Notes under the pieces: model-generated
What the model was told of the DNA's origin: nothing
What the model saw: only the letters and a program-made list of their open reading frames with translations
Databases searched by the model: none
Translations under genes and position numbers: made by a program
Part shown: positions 8,103-17,583 of the stretch, piece after piece
Layout: the number at the start of each line of letters is the position of its first letter
How positions within the stretch are numbered: position 1 is the first letter of the stretch
Assembly: GCA_013816845.1 (NCBI GenBank)
Contig: JACDDU010000003.1
Location: 248,001 to 312,000, forward strand
Origin: Gammaproteobacteria bacterium
GTDB taxonomy: Bacteria; Pseudomonadota; Gammaproteobacteria; DSM-16500
Reading direction: 5' to 3'
DNA: 64,000 bases

Positions 8103-9827
8103 ATGCCGTTGTTGTTGCTGCATCTCTATATTAATGGAACAAGCTAAGCGGTCCTTCTGTTCGAAGGGTTTGGATGCCCAAAAAACTTTTTGGAAAATTT
8201 TAAAAAAAGAACCTTCTGAATTTTTCTCTTCTAATTTTTGCAATAAATTGCGTATCTCATCAAGCGAATCTTTAAAAGAAGGTAAAGTGGGTTGATTAAA
8301 GAAAGCCAGGATGTCATGAACTTGATCGACTTCATCCGGTAGATAAGCGCTTTTTAGTAAGCCTGTTTTTATTCCCTCAATACTTGAACTAAATAACTGT
8401 AAAGTTGACTTCTTTTTATGACTAATGGGATAAGCTTTGAAAAAGATTTCCCCCGCAGTCAGTGCAATATTACGAAGATGCTTCAAGATTTCAGGCGCGT
8501 TAGTGTCTTGAATGGGCTCATGACTTTTATTAGTAAATTGCAAATGGTGTTTTTTTAAAGTGCGGAAATCAAATTTAAAATGTTGCGGATTTCTTAAACT
8601 ACAAGTTAAGGTAACATAACCATTTTCAGTGAGGTAAGCGCCAGTGTAGGGGTGGCCTGCAAATAATTTTCTTCTTTGTAAATCACCGCCACCACCACCC
8701 GCACCAATTTGGCATACCGTAATTTTTGCCGGGTCATGCGTCAATTTCTCAGGTGAAATATAAAATGTGTTGTAATAACTTAAATTATGATCATGAGCCC
8801 CCAATAAAACATCAGGCATCGTTTTCAAATACATAAATAGCAATCCCAATAATTCATTATAGGAAGCGTTATGGGTATGAAGAAGCGTTTGTAATTGTGT
8901 TAATTCCTCGGGCGTAAGATAGAAAGGCGTATCATAACCCGATGGAAAGGCTCGCTTACTTTGTGTGTAAAATAAATGATGCATTCCTACAATAGTTTTC
9001 CGGCCGGCCGCTTTACCTAATGCAAATTGTTCGGTAAACCACTTCGCTTGATTGTTATTAAGTGCTGCAAGTTTTTCAGGCGCATTATCAGAATTGATCC
9101 ATGTTAAAAAATCGGCCGGGAAGGTGTTTGAATCAAGTAAGAATATTTGTGTGTCACCGGCAATAAGAGAATAAAAATAATAAGGCATTGTCCATGCCTG
9201 CATATCTTTGAGAGGAAGCTTGAGCTTTGAAAAAGTTTGAATGAGCTCTGCGACAGAATTAAACTTCGTAGCATCTTCTTCTTTGAACCGCACATTGTCA
9301 GGGACATAGTTATGTGCGGTCTCATTTAGTGCAATGATTTTACCGCGTTGGAGAAAAGGAATTTTAAAGGCTTTAAGAAAATATCGATACTCATGATTGC
9401 CCTCAACTAAAACGCTTGGAACTTGATTTATTTCCTGCAAATCCTCGCGGTAATATTTTTCATTAAAACTAGGATTAAACTCGGGGTCAAGGGGCGATGA
9501 TGCACCATATTCATAAATGTTATCACCAAGGAAAACCATAAGATCAGGGCGTCGTCCTGTTTCAATAGCAGTCTTATTCATAAGTTCTGCGACTTCTCGT
9601 TGGGCATCCTTTCCTGTTCCTTGGCAACCGACAAAATTAATGACTAAGTCATCATGTTTAAAACCTGTTAACTCATAAACGCGTGGGCCAACAAGTTCAA
9701 CTGCCTGTTTTGCAGCATCAACCAAAGGCATTTTGTCGATGTCTGAAATCAAAGTATTTTTATTTTCGGCTGTGTTCAATTCGCACAGAGGTTGAGCAGA
9801 TTGCTGGCTATGTCGTCCAGTGGTCAT
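8082..9827 (-). CDS. Calcineurin-like metallophosphoesterase, divergent
   Basis: A 581-residue protein. The N-terminal 400 residues follow the purple acid phosphatase/calcineurin-like fold: GDNIYEYG (near 101), the GNHEY motif (near 147), GMHHLFYT (near 282) and GAHDHN (near 340). The first metal motif, normally a GD or DxH, reads FVGCQGTG here, so the usual Asp appears to be replaced. The C-terminal 180 residues are a Lys-rich helical region with no recognised domain. I see no signal peptide; an ATG at 9827 has GGAA upstream. It follows pyk by 48 bp on the same strand, so it may be the distal gene of a pgk-pyk transcript. The substrate is unknown; a host-directed phosphatase is conceivable but unproven. 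Confidence 0.8.
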   Translation of the reverse strand: MTTGRHSQQSAQPLCELNTAENKNTLISDIDKMPLVDAAKQAVELVGPRVYELTGFKHDDLVINFVGCQGTGKDAQREVAELMNKTAIETGRRPDLMVFLGDNIYEYGASSPLDPEFNPSFNEKYYREDLQEINQVPSVLVEGNHEYRYFLKAFKIPFLQRGKIIALNETAHNYVPDNVRFKEEDATKFNSVAELIQTFSKLKLPLKDMQAWTMPYYFYSLIAGDTQIFLLDSNTFPADFLTWINSDNAPEKLAALNNNQAKWFTEQFALGKAAGRKTIVGMHHLFYTQSKRAFPSGYDTPFYLTPEELTQLQTLLHTHNASYNELLGLLFMYLKTMPDVLLGAHDHNLSYYNTFYISPEKLTHDPAKITVCQIGAGGGGGDLQRRKLFAGHPYTGAYLTENGYVTLTCSLRNPQHFKFDFRTLKKHHLQFTNKSHEPIQDTNAPEILKHLRNIALTAGEIFFKAYPISHKKKSTLQLFSSSIEGIKTGLLKSAYLPDEVDQVHDILAFFNQPTLPSFKDSLDEIRNLLQKLEEKNSEGSFFKIFQKVFWASKPFEQKDRLACSINIEMQQQQRHLFQRRG

Positions 9828-9875
9828 AGTAGTTCCATATTGGATGAGAGAATAATTTAATGGTTGCGATTTAAC

Positions 9876-11333
9876 TTAGAGCGAAAGATTCGTATAATCC
9901 GGCAAGTCACCCACCGTTACAATTTTCATAGCATTTGTGCGACCATGAATACCGATGGTGTCACCTTTGGTAATAATGACTAAATCACCCATTTTCAAAA
10001 TTTCACGCTTTTGCAAGCAAACGACTGCAGCATGATTTAACACGCGTCGATCGATAGGCGTTGCATCAAAAGGTATGGGGTAAACTCCGCGATACAGGGT
10101 CATGCGGCGTAATGCTGATTCATGACGACTCAAACCATAAATCGGAATGTTAGAATTAACACGCGACATTAAAAGTGGCGTCGTTCCCGATTCTGTCAGC
10201 GCAATAATGGCTTTAATGCTGAGATGATTGGCAGTAAACATCGTTGCCATAGCAATTGCTTCGTCTACATATTTTAAACGGTTTTCTCTACTGCGGGGAC
10301 TCGTTTTTACGAGATGGTGTTTTTCCGCACTTAAACAAATTCGATCCATCGCGGCCACTGCAAGTTCAGGATAGAGTCCCACAGCTGTTTCTCCGGAGAG
10401 CATGACTGCATCCGTGCCATCTAATACCGCATTTGCGACATCTGATACTTCAGCGCGTGTTGGAATGGTATTGTGCGTCATCGTTTCGAGCATTTGGGTC
10501 GCAGTAATGACGGGTTTATTATAATTACGGGCTAATTTAATTATTTTTTTCTGCACGGCGGGTAGCTCTGCATCTCCAATTTCCACACCTAGATCACCGC
10601 GTGCAATCATGACAGCGTCTGATGCTTCTAAGATACCCACAATATTTTGTACGGCTTCCGCGCGTTCAATTTTTGCAATGATACGTGGATTGCCACCCGC
10701 TGCTTTTAATAAAATGCGTGCTTCTTTAATGTCATCGGCATAGCGAGGAAAAGAGACGGCAATAAAATCAGCTTGTAACCGCACTGCTTCTTTAATGTCA
10801 CCGCGATCTTTTTCAGTGAGCGCAGCAGCAGAAAGACCACCGCCTAAGCGATTAATCCCTTTATTGTTCGATAACTCCCCACCCACAACAACTTGGCAAT
10901 GAATTTGTGTTGGTTCAGTTTTGAGAACGCGCATGACGATGCGACCGTCATCGAGCAGTAACGTATCGTTGACTCTCACATCGCGTGGCAAATCAACATA
11001 AGCAAGTGAGACTGCGGATTCATCCCCCGCTTCTTCATCAAGCGTGGTATCTAAAACAAAGTGTTGATCTTCTTTTAACGTAATTTTTTTATGCTTGAAA
11101 CGACCAATACGAATCTTCGGACCTTGTAAGTCAATTAAGATCGCCACAGTTCTTCCGTGTTGCGCTGCAATACTACGCACCATTTGAATGCGTGCTTCAT
11201 GCATGCTAATTTCGCCGTGCGAAAAATTCGCGCGGAAAACAACGGCCCCCGCAAGAATAACCTTTTCCATTACGTCAGGGTTATCAAGCGAAGGGCCTAA
11301 AGTGACAACAATTTTAGTACGCCGAAGGTTCAT
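9876..11333 (-). CDS. pyk: Pyruvate kinase
   Basis: A 485-residue enzyme converting phosphoenolpyruvate and ADP to pyruvate and ATP. Visible signatures are RRTKIVVTLGPS at the N-terminus, the substrate-binding FRANFSHG (near 33), LIDLQGPKIR, the active-site IAKIERAEA (near 222), MIARGDLGVEIG (near 246) and TATQMLETM (near 281). The usual LNFSHG is ANFSHG here, a mild change. The gene starts with an ATG overlapping the pgk stop by 4 bp, so expression is coupled to phosphoglycerate kinase. The C-terminal domain is complete and ends DLPDYTNLSL. Confidence 0.96.
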   Translation of the reverse strand: MNLRRTKIVVTLGPSLDNPDVMEKVILAGAVVFRANFSHGEISMHEARIQMVRSIAAQHGRTVAILIDLQGPKIRIGRFKHKKITLKEDQHFVLDTTLDEEAGDESAVSLAYVDLPRDVRVNDTLLLDDGRIVMRVLKTEPTQIHCQVVVGGELSNNKGINRLGGGLSAAALTEKDRGDIKEAVRLQADFIAVSFPRYADDIKEARILLKAAGGNPRIIAKIERAEAVQNIVGILEASDAVMIARGDLGVEIGDAELPAVQKKIIKLARNYNKPVITATQMLETMTHNTIPTRAEVSDVANAVLDGTDAVMLSGETAVGLYPELAVAAMDRICLSAEKHHLVKTSPRSRENRLKYVDEAIAMATMFTANHLSIKAIIALTESGTTPLLMSRVNSNIPIYGLSRHESALRRMTLYRGVYPIPFDATPIDRRVLNHAAVVCLQKREILKMGDLVIITKGDTIGIHGRTNAMKIVTVGDLPDYTNLSL

Positions 11334-12523
11334 GCAACTTTATCATTTTTTGCGACACGCTCTTCTAACGCCGTTAAGACCGGAAGTTTTTTACCTTCCA
11401 GGAAAGTTAGAAATGCGCCACCGCCAGTGGAAATATAATTTATTTTATCTGCGATTTTATATTTTTCTATTGCGGCGAGTGTATCACCACCACCTGCCAC
11501 TTTAAAAGCTTTGCTTTCAGCAATCGCTTTAGCAATGGCTTGCGTTCCTTTAGAGAATTCTTCAACTTCGAATGCACCAACTGGGCCATTCCAGAGGATG
11601 GTCTTGGCCTTTTTGATAATACTGGTAAAATTTTTAATGGTGTCAGGACCGATATCAAAGATTTTTTCGTTATCATCAATTTGTGAAACTAAACGTACAT
11701 AAGCTTCAACGCCTTCTGTTAATCGTTCTGCAACGACTACATCAATAGGCAAAGGAATTTCTGCATTACGTTGCTTGGCTTCGAGGGTGAGTCTTTCCGC
11801 TTCGTCAATTAAATCAGGTTCATGCAAAGATTTCCCTACCGTGTAACCTTCTGCTGCGAGAAAGGTATTGGCAATGCCGCCGCCAATGATTAAGTAATCC
11901 ACTTTCTTAGATAGGGAATCAAGAATGGCTAATTTGGTTGAAACTTTAGAACCACCAACAATGGCAACCACAGGATGCACCGGTTTCTCTAAAATTTTAT
12001 CTAAAGCGTCCAATTCTGAAAGTAATAAGGGGCCAAGACAAGCAATCTTCGCGTGTTTGATAATGCCGTAGGTAGAAGATTCCATGCGATGCGATGTCGC
12101 AAAAGCATCCATGACAAAAATATCGCACAACGATGACATTCTTTTAGCGAGCTCAACATTGTTATCAGTTTCGCCATGATGGAATCGTACGTTTTCTAAT
12201 AGGACGAGTTGATGATCGCCCATGTTAATACCGTCTAACCAATGAGTAAGGAGCGGGACTTCCATACCGAGAAGCTTGGATAAATGGCGTGCTACAGGTG
12301 CAAGTGAAAAAATTTCTTCATTGACTCCCTCAGTTGGGCGTCCAAGATGGGACATGAGCATAACTTTGCCACCTGCCTTGAGCGCCTGCTGAATCGTCGG
12401 GATTGCTGCCCGAATACGCAAGTCGCTTGTGATATGACCCGCTTTTAATGGCACATTAAAGTCTTCTCGGATTAAGACCCGCTTTCCTTTCAGATCAAAA
12501 TCAGACATTTTTGGCAGTGGCAT
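11330..12523 (-). CDS. pgk: Phosphoglycerate kinase
   Basis: A 397-residue enzyme that makes ATP from 1,3-bisphosphoglycerate. Signatures: GKRVLIREDFNVPL near the N-terminus, MSHLGRPTEG (near 58), the long hinge region, AIVGGSKVSTK (near 190), and the nucleotide-binding GGGDTLAAIEKY and STGGGAFLTFLEGK near the end. The chosen ATG at 12523 has GGAG 8 nt upstream; a second in-frame ATG at 12508 lies just inside. It is the first gene of pgk-pyk, with the metallophosphoesterase gene following. In related Coxiella genomes gap precedes pgk; here the upstream neighbour is nhaA on the opposite strand instead. Confidence 0.96.
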   Translation of the reverse strand: MPLPKMSDFDLKGKRVLIREDFNVPLKAGHITSDLRIRAAIPTIQQALKAGGKVMLMSHLGRPTEGVNEEIFSLAPVARHLSKLLGMEVPLLTHWLDGINMGDHQLVLLENVRFHHGETDNNVELAKRMSSLCDIFVMDAFATSHRMESSTYGIIKHAKIACLGPLLLSELDALDKILEKPVHPVVAIVGGSKVSTKLAILDSLSKKVDYLIIGGGIANTFLAAEGYTVGKSLHEPDLIDEAERLTLEAKQRNAEIPLPIDVVVAERLTEGVEAYVRLVSQIDDNEKIFDIGPDTIKNFTSIIKKAKTILWNGPVGAFEVEEFSKGTQAIAKAIAESKAFKVAGGGDTLAAIEKYKIADKINYISTGGGAFLTFLEGKKLPVLTALEERVAKNDKVA

Positions 12524-12613
12524 TTACTACGCTCCATAAGATAAACATAATGTTGCTGAATTTATTTCATAACTGTCCGAAACACAATACTGCTAAACCC
12601 TTAAGGCGCTGCG

Positions 12614-13756
12614 ATGAAGACAACTAATATTCTGAAACAATTTTTTCAAATGGAAGCTGCAAGCGGCATCATTTTATTTGGAGCGACGATTCTTTCCTTT
12701 TTATGGGTCAACTCGCCTTATTTTCTTAAGCCAAACGCTGGGAACGTTGTGCTGCATTTTATCGTTAATGAGGGATTGATGAGCGTTTTTTTCTTTCTTA
12801 TTGGTATTGAATTGAAGCGCAGCTTTGGCCAAGGACAGTTGCGGGGAGAGCAACTTATTTTACCAGGAATCTGTGCATTATTAGGAATGGTTATCCCTGC
12901 GCTGATTTATTATGGAATTAATATTTCGCACGAAAATCACGTAAAAGGATGGGCAATTCCAGTTGCAACTGATATTGCTTTTGCTATTGGCATTCTATCT
13001 TTATTCGGAAAACGCGTGCCTGCTGTTTTAAAACTGTTCTTACTTTCACTCGCAATTTATGATGATTTGGGTGCCATCATTATCATCGCAACGTTCTATT
13101 CTCACGCCTTCACTTGGCTAGGAATGGCGTGGGTAGCACTGGCAATAGCGAGTCTTTTCATTTTAAATCGATATGCAATTCAATCACTAAGCCTCTATCT
13201 ACTCTTCGGGGGGCTGCTCTGGGTTGCTTGCCTCAATGCCCATATTCATCCCACCATCTCGGGCTGTATACTCGCATTGATGCTGCCGAATCGACCGGCT
13301 AGCGGGGCGATAAGCTTACAAAAAATTGAGCAAACCCTCCACCCTTGGGTCGCTTATGGCATCATGCCACTCTTTGCTTTCCTTAATGCAGGTGTTTCCT
13401 TAACCCTATTTAATTGGGAAAACTTAACCGATACGCTGGTGTTAGGTATTATTTTAGGTCTCTTTCTCGGCAAGCAAATTGGCGTGATGACAGGTGTTGG
13501 GATAGTAGCTTGTTGGAGGAGAAAACTTCCCCGCGATACCACATGGTTGCGTTTTTACGGAATCGCTTTGCTCTGCGGTGTAGGTTTTACTATGAGCTTG
13601 TTTCTTGGTACCCTGTCCTTCCCAAATGACAGTGTATATTTTGCCAAAGTGCAACTGGGGGTCGTCATTGGCTCATTGCTCTCAGGCATAATGGGAGCCT
13701 TAATGTTGTGTGTGGCTTTTGCTAAAACGTCCAAAGAGAGGAGTAGACTCGTTTGA
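12614..13756 (+). CDS. nhaA: Na+/H+ antiporter NhaA
   Basis: A 380-residue inner-membrane antiporter with about 12 membrane segments, expelling Na+ in exchange for protons. Key acidic residues are visible: ATDIAFAIGILSLFG (the Asp133-type site) and LAIYDDLGAIIII (the paired Asp of the ion-binding site). The N-terminus FFQMEAASGIILFGATILSF is typical of the family. Length matches the E. coli protein. The gene is divergent from pgk, and its TGA overlaps the TTG start of the phosphatidylcholine synthase gene, so the two membrane proteins are translationally coupled. Confidence 0.95.
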   Translation: MKTTNILKQFFQMEAASGIILFGATILSFLWVNSPYFLKPNAGNVVLHFIVNEGLMSVFFFLIGIELKRSFGQGQLRGEQLILPGICALLGMVIPALIYYGINISHENHVKGWAIPVATDIAFAIGILSLFGKRVPAVLKLFLLSLAIYDDLGAIIIIATFYSHAFTWLGMAWVALAIASLFILNRYAIQSLSLYLLFGGLLWVACLNAHIHPTISGCILALMLPNRPASGAISLQKIEQTLHPWVAYGIMPLFAFLNAGVSLTLFNWENLTDTLVLGIILGLFLGKQIGVMTGVGIVACWRRKLPRDTTWLRFYGIALLCGVGFTMSLFLGTLSFPNDSVYFAKVQLGVVIGSLLSGIMGALMLCVAFAKTSKERSRLV

Positions 13757-14502
13757 CAGATGCGTATTTTTCACCCTCAGTAAGTTTATCAAGACGCATT
13801 ACTGGGTGGTTAATCCATTGCTTTACAGCGAGCGGTGCATGCATTGGATTACTAGCTTTACTCGCCATCTATCAACATAATTGGTTGCTCGCTTTATGGT
13901 TAATGTGGGCTTCTATATTTATTGATGCAGTCGACGGCATGTTTGCACGTCGCGTTAGAATCAAAGAAGCTGTGCCGCAAATTGATGGTGCCTTACTTGA
14001 TAATATTGTCGATTTTTTTACATATACTTTAGTCCCCTGTTTCTTTTTACTCGTGACTGATTTGTTACCTGAATATTGTCGAATTTTTTGTGTGATGATT
14101 GTAACTTTCTCCTCTGCTTATCAATTCACACAAGTCGATGCAAAAACAACTGATCATTTTTTTAAAGGCTTCCCCAGCTACTGGAACATTGTGGTTTTTT
14201 ATCTCTTCTTTTGGCAAATGACTCCGTTAACCAACATGTTTATCGTCTTATTGCTCGCCGTATTAAGCTTTGTACCGATTAAATACGTCTATCCTTCTCG
14301 CTTGGATTATTTAACTAATAATAAATATCTACGTTTATGCATGATTGTTTTAACTGTCATATGGGGCGTTGCGACTTGTGGGTTGCTTTGGCTTTATCCC
14401 AAGTCTAATCATTTTTTAGTTGCCATTTCGGTAGGTTATTTGGTGCTTTATCTTGCGATAAGTTTGTATCGAACTTGGGTACCGCTCAATACTGCGGAGT
14501 AA
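13753..14502 (+). CDS. pcs: Phosphatidylcholine synthase (CDP-alcohol transferase)
   Basis: A 249-residue inner-membrane enzyme. It carries the CDP-alcohol phosphotransferase signature DG-x2-AR-x-G-x3-D-x3-D as DGMFARR...DGALLDNIVD (near residues 56-83), with the slightly long spacing typical of bacterial phosphatidylcholine synthases. The family condenses CDP-diacylglycerol with choline to make phosphatidylcholine in one step; Legionella uses this route. Eight hydrophobic segments are visible. The start is a TTG at 13753 preceded by GAGGAG and overlapping the nhaA stop by 4 bp. Other CDP-alcohol enzymes (Pgs, Pss) are less likely given the FFTYTLVPCFFL segment and length. Confidence 0.9.
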   Translation: MTDAYFSPSVSLSRRITGWLIHCFTASGACIGLLALLAIYQHNWLLALWLMWASIFIDAVDGMFARRVRIKEAVPQIDGALLDNIVDFFTYTLVPCFFLLVTDLLPEYCRIFCVMIVTFSSAYQFTQVDAKTTDHFFKGFPSYWNIVVFYLFFWQMTPLTNMFIVLLLAVLSFVPIKYVYPSRLDYLTNNKYLRLCMIVLTVIWGVATCGLLWLYPKSNHFLVAISVGYLVLYLAISLYRTWVPLNTAE

Positions 14503-14544
14503 CATTTAAGTCTTCGGTTTATAATGATAATAAAAGGTGTTGTG

Positions 14545-14748
14545 ATGGAAACCGATAAACAAGCGTGTACAAAACGACGTTACGAAATTTCTCACCAAGA
14601 TTTGCCACTTTCTTGTCCGCCACGCGACCGACGCATTTGGGATGCCCATCCTCGGGTTTATTTACCCATCGAAGAATTAGGCTCAGTGGTTTGTCCTTAC
14701 TGTGGTGCAGAATATGTATTACAAGGATTTAAGCCTCTTGAAAAGTAG
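14545..14748 (+). CDS. Small zinc-finger protein (zf-CHCC family)
   Basis: A 67-residue protein (start at the ATG at 14545, which has GGTG upstream; the ATG at 14524 has no ribosome site). It ends in a zf-CHCC module: LSCPP, then a conserved WDAHPRVYLPIEE, then VVCPYCGAEYVL, giving one Cys, one His and two Cys as zinc ligands. The same fold occurs in the NDUFS6 subunit of mitochondrial complex I, but the free-standing bacterial proteins have no settled function. The stop codon ends at 14748, 8 bp before the waaF start, so it belongs to the waaF-waaC transcript. Confidence 0.9.
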   Translation: METDKQACTKRRYEISHQDLPLSCPPRDRRIWDAHPRVYLPIEELGSVVCPYCGAEYVLQGFKPLEK

Positions 14749-14756
14749 TGTTTGCC

Positions 14757-15776
14757 ATGGCTCGTAAAATTCTTGTCATCGGCCCCTCTTGGGTTGGTGA
14801 TATGGTCATGGCTCAAACGTTATTTAAATTGCTGAAACAACAAAATCCCCTCCATCAAATCGATGTGCTTGCTTCTGATTGGACGTTTTCAATTTTATCC
14901 CGTATGCCTGAAATCAATCAGGCTATTCCTCTGCCTATGGCACACGGTGAGTTACACCTAAAAGCACGGTTCCATTTAGGATGTACTTTACGCACTGCTC
15001 AGTATGATCAAGCTATTATTCTTCCTAATTCTTTTAAGTCGGCCTTAATTCCCTGGTTTGCAAAAATCCCATGGCGCACAGGTTATCAACGGGAAGGTCG
15101 TCGTGTGTTATTAACCGATCCTCGCGTGCTTAATAAGCAAAGCCATCCACTTTTGATTGAACAATATATGGCGCTTGGTTTGCCTAAAAATTCTATATTA
15201 CCGCAACCGTATGCCTATCCTGCCTTCTCGATTCAACAAGAATCAAGGCAACTGACGCTTGATCGATTACACCTTCATGCTACCCAAGCACCCATTCTTG
15301 CTTTATCGCCAGGAGCTGCTTTTGGTTCAGCCAAACGCTGGCCGACAGAATATTTTGCAGAAGTTGCGCAAGCTAAAGTTAAAGAAGGATGGCAAGTCTG
15401 GTTATTTGGATCAAAGCATGATGACGCTATTACGCAAGTGATTCAGCAGGGTTTAACTGGCGGATGTCATAATTTTGCCGGTAAAGTTACGCTTGCTGAA
15501 ACCATTGATTTACTTTCCTATGCTACCGGTCTTGTAACCAATGACTCAGGTTTAATGCATGTCGCGGCAGCGCTTCAAAGACCTCTCGTTGCATTATATG
15601 GGCCGACCAGTCCCAAATTTACGCCGCCGCTTTCAACCTCGGCGCGCGTTTTAAAGCAGAATTTACCCTGTCAGCCTTGTTTTGAACGTGAATGTCCTTT
15701 GGGCCATCATCAATGCATGCGTGAACTTCGCCCCCAGCAAATTTTGTCACTGATCGCTGGCTGGGGGACACATTAA
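14757..15776 (+). CDS. waaF: Lipopolysaccharide heptosyltransferase II
   Basis: A glycosyltransferase family 9 enzyme of about 339 residues that adds the second L-glycero-D-manno-heptose to the LPS inner core in the cytoplasm. Signatures: KILVIGPSWVGDMVMAQTLF at the N-terminus, LSPGAAFGSAKRWP (near 180), TNDSGLMHVAAAL (near 260) and ALYGPTSP. Start: I prefer ATG 14757, which gives the standard family N-terminus; a GTG at 14748 in frame would add three residues. The TAA stop shares a base with the ATG of waaC (TAATG). Confidence 0.94.
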   Translation: MARKILVIGPSWVGDMVMAQTLFKLLKQQNPLHQIDVLASDWTFSILSRMPEINQAIPLPMAHGELHLKARFHLGCTLRTAQYDQAIILPNSFKSALIPWFAKIPWRTGYQREGRRVLLTDPRVLNKQSHPLLIEQYMALGLPKNSILPQPYAYPAFSIQQESRQLTLDRLHLHATQAPILALSPGAAFGSAKRWPTEYFAEVAQAKVKEGWQVWLFGSKHDDAITQVIQQGLTGGCHNFAGKVTLAETIDLLSYATGLVTNDSGLMHVAAALQRPLVALYGPTSPKFTPPLSTSARVLKQNLPCQPCFERECPLGHHQCMRELRPQQILSLIAGWGTH

Positions 15777-16786
15777 TGCGAGTGTTACTGGTCAAAACAT
15801 CGTCGATGGGCGACATCATTCACACGTTGCCAGCTTTAACGGATGCAACTCATGCCATAAAAAATATCCAATTTGATTGGATGGTCGAAGAATCATTTGC
15901 AAGTATACCAGCGTGGCATCCAAGTGTTAGCAAAGTCATTCCGGTTGCTTTACGAAGGTGGCGTAAAAATATTTTTTCTAAAGAAACCTATCAAGGTTTG
16001 CATGCATTGCGATCGCTTCTTAAAAATGAATCATATGATCTGATTCTAGATGCGCAGGGCTTAGTAAAAAGTGCATTCTTAACTTTTTTTGCCAAAGGTA
16101 AGCGGGCAGGATTAGATTTTAAATCAGCGCGCGAAAGTTATGCATCTTTTGCTTATCAGGAAAAATATCCAGTCAATTTTTATCAACACGCCGTTATTCG
16201 CATGCGCAATTTATTTAGTCTTGCGCTTAATTATCCGCTTAAAAATACCTTACCTCAATTTGGTATTACGCCAACAACAACACACAGAGAAAAAAATCCA
16301 TATCTTGTTTTTTTACATGGTACGACATGGGAAAGTAAGCAATGGCCAGAGGCTTATTGGATTCAACTTGCGTCATTGGCGCAATCTGCAAATTTTCATA
16401 TTAAGATTAGTGGTGGAAATGATGAAGAAGTTGCAAGAGCGAAACGAATCGCGCGCAATATAGAAAATGTCGAAGTTTTACCTTACGTTAAAATACCTCA
16501 AATGTTTACGATTTTAAGCGGTGCGCAAGCCGTGATAACGGTGGATACAGGTTTTGGACACTTGGCTGCGGCGCTTAATATTCCAACGGTATCACTTTAT
16601 GGTTCAACGAATCCAATTTACACGGGCGCATTAGGAAATCACTCGCATCAACTTGCAGCGCAATTTCCCTGTGCACCATGTATTAATCGTCAATGTCATT
16701 TCAAAGGCACCCGTGATGTTGCGCCCGCTTGTTTTGAGACCATTAAACCGGCATTAGTTTGGCAAACTTTGCAAGCGTATTTGTGA
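15776..16786 (+). CDS. waaC: Lipopolysaccharide heptosyltransferase I
   Basis: A 336-residue GT9 enzyme that transfers the first heptose onto Kdo2-lipid A. Signatures are VLLVKTSSMGDIIHTLPAL at the N-terminus, LDAQGLVKSAFL (near 89), LHGTTWESKQWPE (near 180), VDTGFGHLAAAL (near 258) and SLYGSTNP. It directly follows waaF with an overlapping stop/start. Together with kdsB at 40.1-40.8 kb this shows a conventional heptose-containing inner core. Twenty-four bases separate its stop from the stop of the convergent OmpA-like gene. Confidence 0.94.
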   Translation: MRVLLVKTSSMGDIIHTLPALTDATHAIKNIQFDWMVEESFASIPAWHPSVSKVIPVALRRWRKNIFSKETYQGLHALRSLLKNESYDLILDAQGLVKSAFLTFFAKGKRAGLDFKSARESYASFAYQEKYPVNFYQHAVIRMRNLFSLALNYPLKNTLPQFGITPTTTHREKNPYLVFLHGTTWESKQWPEAYWIQLASLAQSANFHIKISGGNDEEVARAKRIARNIENVEVLPYVKIPQMFTILSGAQAVITVDTGFGHLAAALNIPTVSLYGSTNPIYTGALGNHSHQLAAQFPCAPCINRQCHFKGTRDVAPACFETIKPALVWQTLQAYL

Positions 16787-16809
16787 TTTTTCAGCGGTCC
16801 CTGCAAATT

Positions 16810-17583
16810 TTAGCAATCTCCATTTCCACGACAACGTTGCTTTGAATAATTGGATATTCCTGAATCATCGGTCGCGCCAATGTTATGCACGGTCATGTTA
16901 CCTTGGTCTAACCTCAAATCGCAGTCAGAGGGATAGGAAGTAATTTGAATGCGGCTATTGCTGCGAAGACCTTCCTCTGTAAGGTCGCTTGCAATAGGGA
17001 AATAGTCACCGTGACCGACATAGTTGAGTTTTCGCATATCGGGTCCTGTGTCTTTAAAATTATTAATTCCAGCATTCCACAGGTACGCGCTAACCACTTT
17101 AGCGCGTTCTTCCGATAAACATTGCTCCCATTTAGAACGATAAAAACCGCTCGTATTGCCCGAAATAACAATATTATTTCGTGGCGTGCGGTTAAGTACT
17201 TGCACTGCACTATCTAAAATGGGTTCCGCTTGGGGTAATAAGATTGCCGTGTTTGTTTCAAACAGTTTATCGGTTTGCATGTAAATGCCAATAAATCCCC
17301 CGACTTTATAGACTTGACCACCCGCTTGGAAGATGCCACCAGCATCATAACGTAACGTCGTTACATAGTAACCCAGCATGCCACCACCAATCCCGGCAAT
17401 CGCCATCACAGGTTTAGGGGCGTTTAGTAATGCTGTACCACCCACACCGACCCCTGCACCAATGGCCGCGCCTGCGGGAGAGCCCGTGAGATGATTATTT
17501 GCAATAAATGGATTATAGCTACAGCCACAGATCAATTGCGTTAAAGTAAAAAGGAGGAAATAAATCGATACGCGCTTCTTCAT
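16810..17583 (-). CDS. OmpA-like lipoprotein with glycine-zipper segment
   Basis: About 257 residues from the ATG at 17583; the frame is open further upstream, even into the divergent exporter gene, but this ATG begins a clean lipoprotein signal with a lipobox LICGC (Cys 21). Residues about 37-75 are a Gly/Ala-rich zipper (SPAGAAIGAGVGVGGTA, IAGIGGGMLGYYV). The rest is OmpA-like: ETNTAILLPQAEPILDSAV, NIVISGNTSGFYRS, LSEERAKVVSAYLWNAGI and NSRIQI, as in peptidoglycan-binding domains. The final 40 residues are polar, with three Cys. It would sit in the outer membrane. A distant relation to the Dot/Icm lipoprotein DotK/IcmN is possible, but no other dot/icm gene is nearby. Confidence 0.8.
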   Translation of the reverse strand: MKKRVSIYFLLFTLTQLICGCSYNPFIANNHLTGSPAGAAIGAGVGVGGTALLNAPKPVMAIAGIGGGMLGYYVTTLRYDAGGIFQAGGQVYKVGGFIGIYMQTDKLFETNTAILLPQAEPILDSAVQVLNRTPRNNIVISGNTSGFYRSKWEQCLSEERAKVVSAYLWNAGINNFKDTGPDMRKLNYVGHGDYFPIASDLTEEGLRSNSRIQITSYPSDCDLRLDQGNMTVHNIGATDDSGISNYSKQRCRGNGDC

